This document shows, piece by piece, positions 1 through 11,608 of a stretch of DNA of 64,000 bases. Where the stretch lies: assembly GCF_026210795.1 (NCBI RefSeq), contig NC_089444.1, forward strand, positions 1,044,501 to 1,108,500. The letters run 5' to 3'. The position numbers were made by a program, and so were the translations under genes. The stretch is from Rhizophagus irregularis. Lineage: Eukaryota; Glomeromycota; Glomeromycetes; Glomerales; Glomeraceae. Each line of letters opens with the position of its first letter. The stretch's first letter is position 1. Below the pieces are notes generated by a model. It saw nothing but the letters and a program-made list of their open reading frames with translations. It was not told the DNA's origin and did no database searches.

Positions 1-938
1 GTCGATTCTAAAATCGATTCTAATTATGGAAATCGATTCCAATCCTTATACTCATATTTTGTAGTAAATGACTTTATCAACTTCCTTTTTTGTGTCATCT
101 TAAAAGAAAGAAAGAGAAAAAGCAACTGTTTGTAATTTTTTTTTCACAAGCATTTATATTTTATTGATAGTCATACATACTCATTATTAGCAAAATGTAT
201 CATCGATTGTAATTTCCATAATATTTTCTTTATGTAAAATAATTAAAGGATATCAATATAACTCACAAAAAAGATTTTGGTCATATAGTATCGTACTATA
301 AGAGAATTATGAGTGAGAAACAGTAATGATCTGGAATCATTTTAATTTAAATCGAATAATTTAAATTCTTTAAGAATCATTTGTTTATAACTTTAATTCA
401 GATTTATCATATTAGATCATTCTATTTTTTTTTGTCTTAAAGCGACATATGATTTAATATACGATATTCCAATATATTAATTTATACGAAAAAAAGATTT
501 TATTAATATAGAGTAATTTCAGTTTTATAATACACTTATTATAAATATAAATCTGAAGCTGGCCAAAATTTTAAAATTTAGTCATTAACTGATAATCAGC
601 TAATTTGGTTAACCAGTTAAATTTTAACCGATTTAATAAATTTACAGTGAACTCAATTTCAAATATTCATCCTCTGGTTATTATGCTCCTCAATTTCATT
701 CCTGAAGAACTGGTTGGAATTTTTTAAACACATTAATTCACAACGTACCATCAAACGCTCTTACTACCTTTTGTATACAATCTTCATATGGACATACAGC
801 ATTATTTGAAAGACACACAATAACAGTTTCAAACAATGGAAACTAGATAGTGGGATTACAAAAAACTCTTTCAAATTGTACAAACAATCACCTTAATAAT
901 AACTCTTTTTCATCAGATCCTCACAAAAACACAGAAAT
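1..938. other. AT-rich non-coding stretch
   Basis: No open frame of useful length and no RNA gene is seen. The first 40 bases hold three close repeats of the word ATCGATTC. The rest is AT-rich spacer up to the left end of the large transposon. Confidence 0.5.
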
Positions 939-1165
939 CTATACTCCCCTACAAAAAGTATCCGACCACCCTAAAAATTAAAAAATCATAAAAAATTCGG
1001 GAGGCCCAATAATAAATTTATATCTATTTTAAAAGTTCAAGACATGAGACACTTTTTAAAAGGGTTTTTTTAGCTTAATTATTAGTAAAAATTGGCGGAA
1101 ATTTTTAATTTTAAAAATGGCAAAATTCTTAACTTTTTAAGGGTAGGGTGTACGGCGATCATTTC
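939..1165. repeat. Left terminal inverted repeat of the RecQ transposon
   Basis: About 225 bp that reads almost base for base as the reverse complement of 7010–6494 once the MITE at 6521–6808 is removed. The outer end carries ACTCCCCTACAAAAAG and the inner end ACGGCGATCATTT. It preserves the uninterrupted version of the MITE target site (AACTTTTTAAGGGTAGG). Confidence 0.9.
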
Positions 1166-1570
1166 TATTAGAAAATCATCATCTAAAAAGTAACGTGATT
1201 TTTGATAAAATCAAATCTCTTCGAAGACCAAGCGTGTCATAAAAATTTTTTTCGTGTTTACCTTTCAAGAACTCATAGTTTTAAAATATTGTGTGTAAAG
1301 TTCATATTACTTAACTTATTTATAGTTAAAAAGTTAAAAAAATGGCATTGTAGCTCTCGCATGAGCTCAGTTTTTTCGCATGAGAGAAATTATATTAATA
1401 AAAAAAATGCAGATATATATAAACTGCTTAAAAACACTTTATTTTTGCTAATATATACATGACTTATATCCACTTTACAAATAATTATCTCTGATTTACT
1501 ATCTTAGCTAATATATTAATAATTACTTACGTCCATTTTCTTATATTTATGCTTTTATTTATTAGATATT

Positions 1571-4500
1571 ATGCCTTCTCATGCCTGGTATACAACTCTT
1601 GTTGCTCAAGACCCTCATAATCGCCATGCTGTACAATGGTCAAATGGTAGCTGGACGGTTATTGACTATTCTGCTGGACTTCATGTTCTGGATTTACACA
1701 ATGAAGCAAAAGCATTTGATTTCACTACAAAAAATATTTCTAATGAAGAAAGAAATCATAATGCTGGTTATATCTATTTTCGTATCCAAGAAGAAGAACG
1801 GTCATTAATACCATTATTACCTGGATATGTGGCTTTTACTACTGCTGGTAAAAATCGGTTCAAATTATCAATCCTAGAGAGTAATAATCAATTACTTTTC
1901 TTTTGGGAGGAGTTTGGTTTGGATGTATCCTATAGTAATAGAAAGGCTCATGGTGTTGAGCGACTTGCATTTCATTGTATGTTAAAAAAATATAATCTTG
2001 AATCAAATACTACCATTCGATCAATTCTTGGTCTTTATGATCCTCAAGTAATCAATAAACTTCAAAGACTTGTTTATGAAAAGTTTCCTTTACGATATCC
2101 TACTATTTTTCAAATGGAATCACCAGCTGTCTTATCAGAAAATTTGCAAAATAATGCAAAAAAAAAAGAGGAAACATTACATCGTAGTTTAAAATGAGGA
2201 CAAGAGGAAATTGATACCTTGTTGCGTGAAAATGATAATAATAATAGCCAAAATATTCGTTTTGGAATTCGTGTTGAGCCTAATGGAAAAATATTGTCCC
2301 CTAAACAGACACAGGTTCTGATGTTAAAAGATTTAGAACATAAACAAATGATTTATTCCTAAAATAAAACAATCAAAAAATTGAAAGAAAAAATTACTAC
2401 AATAAATAATAAATCTGAAAATACTATTGAAACTGATGATATAATCGCACTTAATGATGCAGAGATTCAAAAATCAGTGGAGAAAGAATTAGAAGAAAAA
2501 AGATTGGGATCGGTTATTTTTATGAGTACCTCGCAATATCTTTCTATGCTTCTTTCACTACCTTGTCCTAATTGTCTTGATATTATTGCGTCAAATCGAA
2601 CATTTTACACCAGAGTATCGGGGTTTAGTGTATCTTGTGTTATTACATGTCATCTTTGCAAAGCATCAACGCAATATTCAAATGAAGATTCAGGAGTAAA
2701 GTATTCTAATTTAGTCGCGGAAGCAGCACTTGCTGGGGGAATAAATAGAAATTCTTTTCAGACAGCATTGGCTACAATTGGAGTAACTAACCAATGTAGT
2801 GAAAAATCTTTTTATAACTATCAAGCTAGAATGTGTAAGCCTATTATCGATAGTGCAAAATTTAGCAGTGATATAATTTTACGTGAAATCTTAGATAACT
2901 TGGAGTCAGCTCATTTGCCAGGTCAAGAAAAAGTGCTACCTGTAGGCTTTGACTGTTCATGGTCGCATGCCCGTAATGCACACCAGGCTAGTGGAGAGTT
3001 CTTGTATTTGGGTGACCTTCCTGGTATATAAGAAATATTATTATTGATGCTAAATAAATTATTAATTTATTTAATATATTTACCAGGGTATAATTATCAA
3101 CCTGTAATCGGATTTCATACAGTAGAACATTCTCGTGTGATACGTAAATCTGAAAATGATTCTTCAAAAATAATTTATAATGGAAATTTTAGTGGAACGT
3201 CAAGACAAATGGAGCATGCAATTTTGCTTGTACTACTCAATGATATAATGCCCATATTAGAACAAACTGACTTTACCTTACATGTATGTGTAGACGGCGA
3301 TCTAGAAACAAATAGAACTTTGGCATGCATACCTGCAGTAGGTCGTATCTTTGCTGACCTGAAGCATATAAGCAAAAATATTCGAAAGAATCTAAGTAAG
3401 TTAATGTATTTATAATTACTTATAATATTACATTTATAAATAATAAAAATTTTTTATTTCATTTATTAGTGAAAAAGCAATACTCACGTTGGCATTCTTT
3501 TGAACAACACATTATGCGATATTTTAATTCTTGTATATTTAGTGCTGGATTACAAAGAAAACTTAATCAGGATAATGCGCCAACTGAAGAAGAAACACGT
3601 TATATACAAGTAGAAGGTCTAATTCGGCATTTACTTGATGATCATAGTATATGTTGGAGTGATGTTTGTTGGATAAAGGATAATCCAGAGCTGCAATTAC
3701 AAGATCCAACTCTAAAAAATTATACCCAAACTGAAATTGAGAATTTTCGAAGTGTTATCACTACAATTTTTCGTGTACCATCTGGGCAAGGAATTGTAAC
3801 TACACTTCGCACTTCACACAATGAAACATTTAACAGAAAGATTCTTAAATACTTGGATAAATGGATTGACTATTGGGCATCTTATAGTACTCGACATGCA
3901 CTAGCAGTCCTTGATCAGAATGAAGGATTAGATGTTATGATTTCTAAAGTTCATACAGCAGCTACTGAAAAGGAATTTTCACATTCTGACATATGCAATA
4001 TATTGAAATTTGTAAAGGAAAGATCTCAGAAGGTTCTTAGGAATCGTAGTGAAATGCAACAGTGAAATGAGGCGAGAAAAGAAAAATTTGCCAATGACAG
4101 AAAAGAACTTGCTAGTTTTGACTTTGATAAGGTAATGTTTTATTTAGTATTTTTCATTTATCTTACGAAATACTTATTTAAATATTTATTATAGGAATTA
4201 GTATCATATAAAAGTAAAACACCTGATCAAATTCATAAAGATACATTCTGGCCATCATTTGGTAACATTTTGAGAGATTTTGACGTAATAGTGAAATGTG
4301 TCGCATGTCATGCATTTGCTAAGAAAAGTGCACGTGGCTTGTGTGGCATATGTTCATTTTATGTGGATGCAGGTTTGTGGGAACGAATCGTTAATGATAA
4401 ATATATACCTAAAGGACAACAACCAGAGCCACTTATAATGGAAACACTAATATCACTTGCCGCAAAAAACACTTTTGGATTTGATAATTTTTGAGAAGGC

Positions 4501-6381
4501 CAGATGGAAGCAATAATTGCTTATTTAAATGGTAAAGATACATTTGTATCCATGAAGACAGGTGGAGGTAAAACTTTATGTTACGCCATATCAGCTATTT
4601 GTTTTAAAGGATTGACTATTGTTTTTAGTCCTCTCAAAGCACTTATGGACGATCAAAAGGTAAAATTTAGTCAATTCAGATTATATTATATTTTATAACT
4701 TACAATTTTCTTTACATTTAGCGAGAACTCATAAATGCAGGTATTCCATGTGCTACCTTATATGCCAATTTAGTACAAGGAGCAAGCATCCAAGAAAAGA
4801 TTTTTGAAGAAATAGCGTGTGGATTGATAAAAATACTTTTTGTTACACCTGAAAAATTAGCCTCCAACCAAGGATTTTGTAAATTTATTACACGAATTTA
4901 TGAGCAGAAAAAGGTTCAATTTGTGATTGATGAAGCACACTGCATTCTAGCATATCAGGATTTCAGGTAAATAATATATTTTAGTATAAAAGAAAATTAA
5001 TTCAGTTAGTAATGTGATTAATTATTTTAGAGAAGCTTGGGGACGACTTGGAATGTTAAAAAAAAATTGGATATTAGCTCCAATTATGTTACTTACAGCA
5101 ACATGTACACGATTAGAAGTAGATGAAATTTGTACAAATTTGTCTATTGAAAATAATAGTTTTGCATTAATCCGTGGTTCTACAAGTCATCGATCTGAAA
5201 TAGTTTTTAATGTGCGGGAGAGAAAAGAAATACGAGATCAGTATATTACTGAAATCATAAGTATAATAAATGATAATTTACATGGACGCATAATAATGTA
5301 TTGTGCAACACATTCTAGCTGTGAATATTTATATAATAAACTACAAGAAAATTTGAATAACATATCAATAGATTACTTTCATGGTGGTTTACGTGATAAT
5401 GAGAGAGAGACAGCAATGAATAATTGGAAATCTAACTCTACACAAATAATGATTGCAACATCTGCATTTGGAATGGGAGTAAATTCAAATAATGTACGGG
5501 TGTAATTCATGTGGAAGCACCAATGAGTATGAGTATGTATATAAATTTACTTTACTTTTTATTTCTTACAATATTCTAATATTATTGCACTTTTATAGCT
5601 AATCTTATTCAGGAAGCAGGACGTGCAGGACGTGATGGAAATACGGCAATACATTTTATTTTTTACAATAAAAAGGATATTCGTACAAATTATTCTATAA
5701 TAGCAGAGCATAGAGAAACGTTAGTAATAAAGATGTGTTTCTATTATGAATAAAAAAAATGTATATACATACGTGACTAATTATTATTGAAATTCCAATA
5801 GCGCAAATATCAATATTGAAGAACAAAGATTGATCAATAAACTCAAACATGCCACAAAAAAGATTTTTGAGGTCTTTTACTATTGTAATTCACAATATGA
5901 ATGCCGTCAGCAGTTAATTTGGAAATATCAAGCTTGGCCAGACGAACAAAAACCACCCACATGTGAAATGTGTAACAACTGTGTTAAACGAATTACTGAT
6001 AAGCCAAAACTACTAGATGGTAAGGAGGAAATCATGAAATTATTAGAAGTAGTAGAATATCTTACACAGGAGACAGGTGAGCAAATTAGTCCAGAAGATA
6101 TTATAGATGTATTCAGGGGTGGAAAAACGGCAAAAATAAAGCAAAAAAATTGGGATACATTGCACGTATATCCAACTGAAGAAAGAAGGGTATTGAAAAC
6201 TAAAGAATTAGTTCAGTTTGCCTTAACTGATTTAGTTGTTCGTGGTCTAGTTCAAGAAGAAATTATTTTGCGTAAACCATCTGAGAACAGAGGCTTGTCT
6301 AGTAGTATTGTTGTAATTGGAGTAGTACCAGGTGCACAAGCAAGTGTTAATATGCAGACTTGGCACTATTTTGTTAAATAA
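1571..6381 (+). pseudogene. Transposase-like / RecQ helicase fusion gene, decayed
   Basis: Eight exons can be read: 1571–3023, 3087–3395, 3470–4131, 4195–4659, 4722–4966, 5031–5532, 5599–5719 and 5802–6381, about 1,445 codons. The first half holds Cys pairs (CPNC, CHLC) and a DDE-transposase-like core: PVGFDCSWSHARNA, then HVCVDGDLETNRTL, then ADLKHISKNIRK. A CVAC/CGIC zinc knuckle links it to a RecQ helicase with FGFDNF-EGQ (motif 0), MKTGGGKT (motif I), VIDEAHC (DEAH), LLTAT, ATSAFGMG, QEAGRAGRDG and a CEMCNNC zinc motif. Breaks: stops at 2195 (TGA), 2360 (TAA), 4063 (TGA) and 4492 (TGA), plus a 1-base loss near 5503. The 4492 TGA stands exactly where RecQ motif 0 (FRxGQ) needs Arg. ATG 1571 is the first in-frame Met, but an upstream exon is possible. 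Confidence 0.85.
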
Positions 6382-6493
6382 AAAATTATAATTGATACGT
6401 TAACGTGTTTATAATTTCTGCAGAAATTATGTGAATCTCATTTATTATTGTTATGGTTACACAAAAAAATTTTGCCACATGATTTATATTGAA

Positions 6494-7010
6494 AATGATC
6501 GCCGTTCAGCCTACCCTTAACTAGAGCAGTTACGGCAAAATGAATGCCAGAAATCAATTCTTTGACTAAAAAATAGCTTATGTTTAAAAAATCAGAAAGG
6601 TTGGACTGTAGTTGTCGAAAAATCCACCACTGAAGATCACTAAAATTTGGCAAAAATGGTGATTTTACCATTTTTACATATAAAAATTCTGATCTTCAGT
6701 GGTGGATTTTTCGGCAACTACAGTCCAACCTTTCTGATTTTTTAAACATAAGCTATTTTTTAGTCAAAGAATTGATTTCTGGCATTCATTTGGCCGTAAC
6801 TGCTCTAGTTAAAAAGTTAAGAATTTTGCCATTTTTAAAATTAAAAATTTCCGCCAATTTTTACTAATAATTAAGCTAACAAAAACACTTTTAAAAGTGT
6901 CTCATGTCTCGAACTTTTAAAATAAATATAAATTTATTGTTGGGCCCACTGAATTTTTTATGATTTTTTAATTTTTAGGGTGGTCAGATACTTTTTGTAG
7001 GGGAGTGTAC
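6494..7010. repeat. Right terminal inverted repeat, split by a MITE
   Basis: This is the reverse complement of the left TIR. It runs 6494–6520, is interrupted by the MITE and one TTAA copy, and resumes to about 7010. Deleting the MITE plus one TTAA gives an arm of about the same length (~225 bp) as the left one. Confidence 0.88.
6521..6808. mobile_element. 288 bp hairpin MITE with TTAA target duplication
   Basis: The two arms (6521–~6640 and ~6690–6808) are almost perfect inverted repeats beginning CTAGAGCAGTTACGGC, so the element folds into one long hairpin. TTAA occurs immediately on each side (6517–6520 and 6809–6812). The uninterrupted site survives in the left TIR of the host transposon. 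A TTAA duplication suggests mobilisation by a piggyBac-type transposase. Confidence 0.92.
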
Positions 7011-7333
7011 ATCGCATTATAATTGGAATCTGTACAATGATTATCTATTATCGTAAATATCAGACATACTCACTAGTGTTGATGCCATGAAAATCAAATT
7101 CGCTTGATTCTGTTAGGTCCTAACTCACTAAATAAATCATAAATTTTTTGGGCTTTTACAGTCACTAACGGATTTGGAAATTTGTTTTCTAACCTTTTCA
7201 TTAACCAATCTGATTAGAATTCCTCAAAGTGAATATAGTGAAGAATCAATTCCTGGGATGTTTTCCTGTTGACGTCAACAACTTATCAATTGTGACATTT
7301 TTTTGAGATCATATGACTCCGATCATTCTCCGA

Positions 7334-8374
7334 AACTCCCCCAACGTAATCATCAAAAAAAGCTCGGGCACGTGATTCAAGTGATTTGACTGCTGTGGCT
7401 AAGTGTGGCTATTGAAATTGCACTACACAGCTATTGCTACTTAACCCTAACTAACTCCAAAGGTAAAAGTTTCAGCCTAAACCAACTTTCCTTACCTAAC
7501 CCTAAGAAACTCCAACGTCTACGTTATCTTCAAAAATAAGTATTTCTGCCTAAATCAACTTTCCTTACCCTAACCCTAAGAAACTTCAACATCTACGTTA
7601 TCTTCAAGGATATGTATTTCCGCCTAAATCAACTTTCCCCCAAGATACTCCAACGTCAATGTTATCTTCAAAGGATAAGTATTTCGGCCTAAACTAACTT
7701 TCCTTACCCTAAGATACTATGATTGCTTGAGAATATAATGAAATTTTATAGATGTTAATTCATAAGAGTAAAACAAAATCTTTTAAATTAATGACATTTG
7801 AGTAATTATTTTATTAAAATAGAATGTAATATTAATTTAACAATAAAATTTATTCAATTTCAATTTATTAAAATACATTAATTTAAAATAAATTATTGTA
7901 AATAATGAGTGCTATCAGTATGCCCCTTCCATGTTAATGGCATGGTTCACTTATTTGATAATGTTCAACGTCTTTATCTAATTTATTAATAGGACTATAT
8001 GACTTCCTTACTACTATAATACAGACTAGTTTTGCTCTTTTAGAAGAGTTGGCTGTCAAAATAACAGTTGCAATTTAGTTTGTTGAACTAGTATTATTGC
8101 TTACTTGGTATATCTACAGGTTTCATATTTTCTGCGAGTTTTGTATTAAAAGATTTATAGCTATTGTAAAGAAAATAAGCCAACTTTTTATTTTTTGAAA
8201 AAATTGTATTCTTGGTATTTGGTAATGTAGACGCGAAAGAAAGCTTAAATAATAGCTTAAATAATACGCAATAAATATTTAAATAGATCAGTTGCCACAA
8301 ACTGCGCCGTATGTAACAAAATCACATGCCCAAAAATCACATGCCCGAGCTTTTTTTGATGGTGTTACTGGGAA
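7334..8374. mobile_element. 1,041 bp non-autonomous TIR element with 13 bp flanking direct repeats
   Basis: GATCATTCTCCGA occurs identically at 7321–7333 and 8375–8387. Just inside are inverted repeats sharing ATCAAAAAAAGCTCGGGCA (near 7350–7378 and 8323–8362). The interior has no credible gene. It carries the 74 bp minisatellite at 7441–7735 and AT-rich sequence. The superfamily is not assigned. Confidence 0.75.
7441..7735. repeat. ~74 bp minisatellite, about 3.4 copies, with CCCTAA words
   Basis: The word CAACTTTCC recurs at 7483, 7556 and 7630, with a variant at 7695, giving periods of 73, 74 and 65. Each unit also carries ACGTTATCTTCAA and telomere-like CCCTAA or CCCTAACCCTAA. The last unit has a deletion of about 10 bases. 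Confidence 0.85.
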
Positions 8375-8387
8375 GATCATTCTCCGA

Positions 8388-9818
8388 GGGAACAGTTTGC
8401 CAAGAAAAAAATTTTGACCAAAGCCTGTAAAAACTATAAAAGTAAATAATTGTATATAAAAAGCTTACAAATTTAATATAAGAATGGTTTTGAAAGTTGA
8501 GAAAAAAATTCAATATAAAACTGAAATAATTATTGCGTTAAGTTATGCTGTAATTTTTTATTGAAGATTTTATATACTTTCGAAGATTAACCAATAATAT
8601 TACTAAATGGTTTATAAAATTCAAAAAACTCATATTCATGCAATTGTAGGCGAAAAATTATTTTAGTCAGTAATAAATAAATTAATAAGTAACCTTTTGT
8701 CATAAAATATATGTAGTAACTTAAAGTTTATATTATATACTTGATTTTAATAAAATTTTGTTTATTTTTTTATTTCTTCTTTCTTACATTTATGTATTTA
8801 GCAGTTTATAGTATATAACTAAAATTTACACTGGATAACAAAAGGCAAATAATAATGTTAACCTATATTTCAGAAATTTCAATTTTTAATCATAGGATTT
8901 ATTTGTGCATTGAAAATCTTTGCATTTTTGCCCATACTCCTATACGCAATAGAATACAATTTTTTATCCCTCATTTTTGTCCAAATACTGTTATGTAGCA
9001 CCCTCTTTTTCCAAAATTGAATGGTACCAAAGATTTCCGATTTTACCGAAAATTTCCGAAACTTATAATCGTCATGCTCTTTAAACTGTTCCTCCCCTCC
9101 GAATTTTTCAGCAGGAAGGATGTTTAACTTAATTATTAATTTGGAATTATTAAAAACAACAATAATAATAATAAAAAAGTTATGATTCCATTAAGCCTTA
9201 GTTATTTCTTTTTTTTTCTTTATATAAGTATGTCTTACTGTTCTAGTCTTTAGGACGCGTAAGTATTCTTTTAATTTTTTTTAATAAATAAATTAATAAT
9301 TTGCTATTTATTTAGTCATTTATCTTGAATCAGCAAATATTACTCAAGATTTTCCATTACAGCAAGGTGACTATGTAATTGTACTATATGGGATGGCAAT
9401 GGTCAAAACTCTTCTTTTGTAAAATCGAATGACTTAGAAATACTAATATCATTGAGATTTTCGTCAATCAAATTAAAAAAAAACACAGGAGGGAAAATAT
9501 TTACTAGAATGTTTATGGTAATTTCACAATTAATAACTAGTTTATATCTTACACTTCTAAATTTCAACATTATAATTTTTTTTTTTGCTTAATAAAGGAT
9601 TTGAATATAGAGAAATTATGCAATGACTAAGTTAAACTTTTCACGTTTATTAATGTAATGTTATCAAGTTTCAAATAGATTTAGCCAATTTACCAGTAGC
9701 GTGTTATCTAAACTTCATTAATGGTAATTTGCAGGTTCTTTTTTTTATTTGTAACTTAAATACATAAAGTTTCCGAAATCTATTAAATATTTATAATGAT
9801 AAAATTAATTATTTTAGC
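8388..9818. other. AT-rich non-coding stretch
   Basis: Frequent stops in all frames. No RNA gene, TIR pair or coding motif was recognised. Confidence 0.5.
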
Positions 9819-11112
9819 AAATTTTGTGAAAGCTGTGGTAAAACAAATATAAATATACGCAATCGATCTAGTAAATGGTGCGAACTATGTCAAATAAATC
9901 AAATTTTTAGTTTATGAAAAGAAATTGATAGTTTTATTCGACAGAAGCAATTCGAATGGATATCATACAAACAGTTTATTGATATTAAAGAAGTAAGAAA
10001 AAATGGGCTTTTATATTATATTTAGCAAATGGGAATATAATAAAGTTACAAAGAAATGTGAAAGAAATACTAATGAAGCAATTATTTTAAAATGTTTTCA
10101 TAATATTCTTAAATGAGCTATAAATATTTTCTAAAAATATAATGTTTTAATGTGTAATAATGTATTTATTTTTTGTATTTTAATAGGCCAGAAATACTTT
10201 TGTAGTGACAATAAAATATATGGTATATCTCAATTCATATACAAAATATTATAGTATGGCTTTGAGTTATGAATGTCATTGCAAAAATTGTAATGTAATA
10301 TACGCAAATAAAACGTATAAATGGTGTATAATGTGTCAAATAAATTGCTTGAAAGAAAATTTTAAGAATTGGACCAGTCAGTGGAAATGGAATTATTGAT
10401 TGTTTCATTCAAAAAAAGCCGCTAAATATCAGACATCCGACTGATGTAGTAATTGGAATGGATAAATAATAATTCAATTATAATACATTTAGAAAAATGG
10501 AAAGATGGTCCTTTGGAATATAATAAGGTTACAAAGAAATATGAAAGGAATTCAAATAAAGCAATTGTTTCACAATATACAAGATATAATCGATGAGGTA
10601 TATAATTTTATAAGAAAATATGGTCCATTAGATTATGATAAAGATACAAAGAAATACGGAATAGTATATCCAAATAAAATGCAATTCCTTTAAAATACCT
10701 GTACAATATGCAAGATATAAATGGATTTCTAGATGGAGTATATAATTTTCTATAAATGATAAATCTAATAACTTTTGTATTTTAATAGGTTGGAAATTAT
10801 CAAAGTGACTATGACAATAAAACTTCTAGTATATACAGAATATCTCCATACATATACAAAAGATTACATTATAGTTTTTAAAAGTATAGAATGTAAAGAA
10901 CTTTGTTGAAAAAAATTATTTTACAAATAAAATCAGTGGAAATATAAATATTGGAAATTCAATTCGGGAAATACATTTAGAATGGATAACATACAATCAT
11001 TTTGACTATATAAAAAAATAGGAAAAAATTTATATTCAGAAATAAATACAGAGGAATTGTTCATTAAATTATGATATAAATACAAACAAATATGAAAGTT
11101 AACCAAGTAGAG
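9819..11112 (+). pseudogene. Decayed zinc-ribbon/kinase N-lobe modules
   Basis: Four degenerate copies of the module that makes up the kinase genes at 38–55 kb, here on the opposite strand. Copy 1 (~9819–10110) has CESCGK, WCELC and FEWISYKQFIDIKE. Copy 2 (~10186–10597) has CKNCNVIYANKTYKWCIMC, LKENFKNWTS and KWKDGPLEYN (partly frameshifted), ending at a possible GAG|GTAT donor. Copy 3 (~10610–10740) keeps only YGPLDYDKDTKKY. Copy 4 (~10789–11112) is mostly stop-ridden. AG acceptors precede copies 1, 2 and 4, as in the intact gene. No kinase C-lobe follows. These are relics of an old related gene. Confidence 0.75.
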
Positions 11113-11144
11113 GAAATATTTATTGTAACATACGAGATGTGATA

Positions 11145-11377
11145 GGACCCAAAAATATATATATAAGGGGTCAGGTTTGAGTTTGCGTATTTTGAACTAA
11201 AAAAATCAAGAAAATCTTTCCTTTTTTAGATAATTTTTGATAATGCCAGTCAGAATTTTATTTCCTATTATAGTACCTGACTGACATTATCATAATTCCG
11301 GCCCTGAAAAAATGCGTACAGCTCATAGTAAAAAATTTTTTTCATCACCTGACCCTACATATATATTTCTGGGTCCT
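11145..11377. mobile_element. ~233 bp MITE with AGGACCC ends
   Basis: The left end AGGACCCAAAAATATATATA mirrors the right end (TATATATTTCTGGGTCCT). GATGTGA stands just outside both ends (about 11137–11144 and 11378–11384), consistent with an imperfect 8 bp target duplication. A diverged relative of its central part lies near 30508–30670. The remaining bases to 11608 hold no gene. Confidence 0.8.
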
Positions 11378-11608
11378 GATGTGAATAATGAGGTAACAAT
11401 TTATTATTAATTAAATTAATGCCTTTACATATAATAATTTTTATTTTGTTAATTTTAATAAGCCATTGCACATGCTTACATGCATTGTGACGGGTAGTGT
11501 TAGAAAAGGATCGGCCGAACATTGCTTGTTGAGCTAACCAACTATAGTTCGCGAAACTTAAAGTGTCCTAGTCAAAAAAATCCAACTCTAGTAGTGGGGA
11601 GATATATA

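Larger units (their letters stand above)
939..7010 (+). mobile_element. ~6.1 kb DNA transposon with long TIRs and a transposase–RecQ fusion gene
   Basis: The two ends are long, nearly identical inverted repeats (939–1165 and 6494–7010, the latter interrupted by a MITE) that open with ACTCCCCTACAAAAAG. Between them lies one plus-strand gene with transposase-like and RecQ helicase regions (1571–6381). Long TIRs are typical of Mutator-like elements, but no clear 8–11 bp target duplication is visible at the borders, so the superfamily is an inference. The gene is broken, so this copy is not autonomous now. The stretch 1166–1570 between the left TIR and the ATG is AT-rich and non-coding. Confidence 0.85.

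Noticed and set aside
1202-1462. 86-codon plus-strand frame between the left TIR and the transposase gene
   Set aside because: Hydrophobic, low-complexity composition with no motif; looks like a chance frame in AT-rich sequence.
8094-8300. 68-codon minus-strand frame
   Set aside because: Lies inside the non-coding interior of the 7334–8374 element and has no motif.
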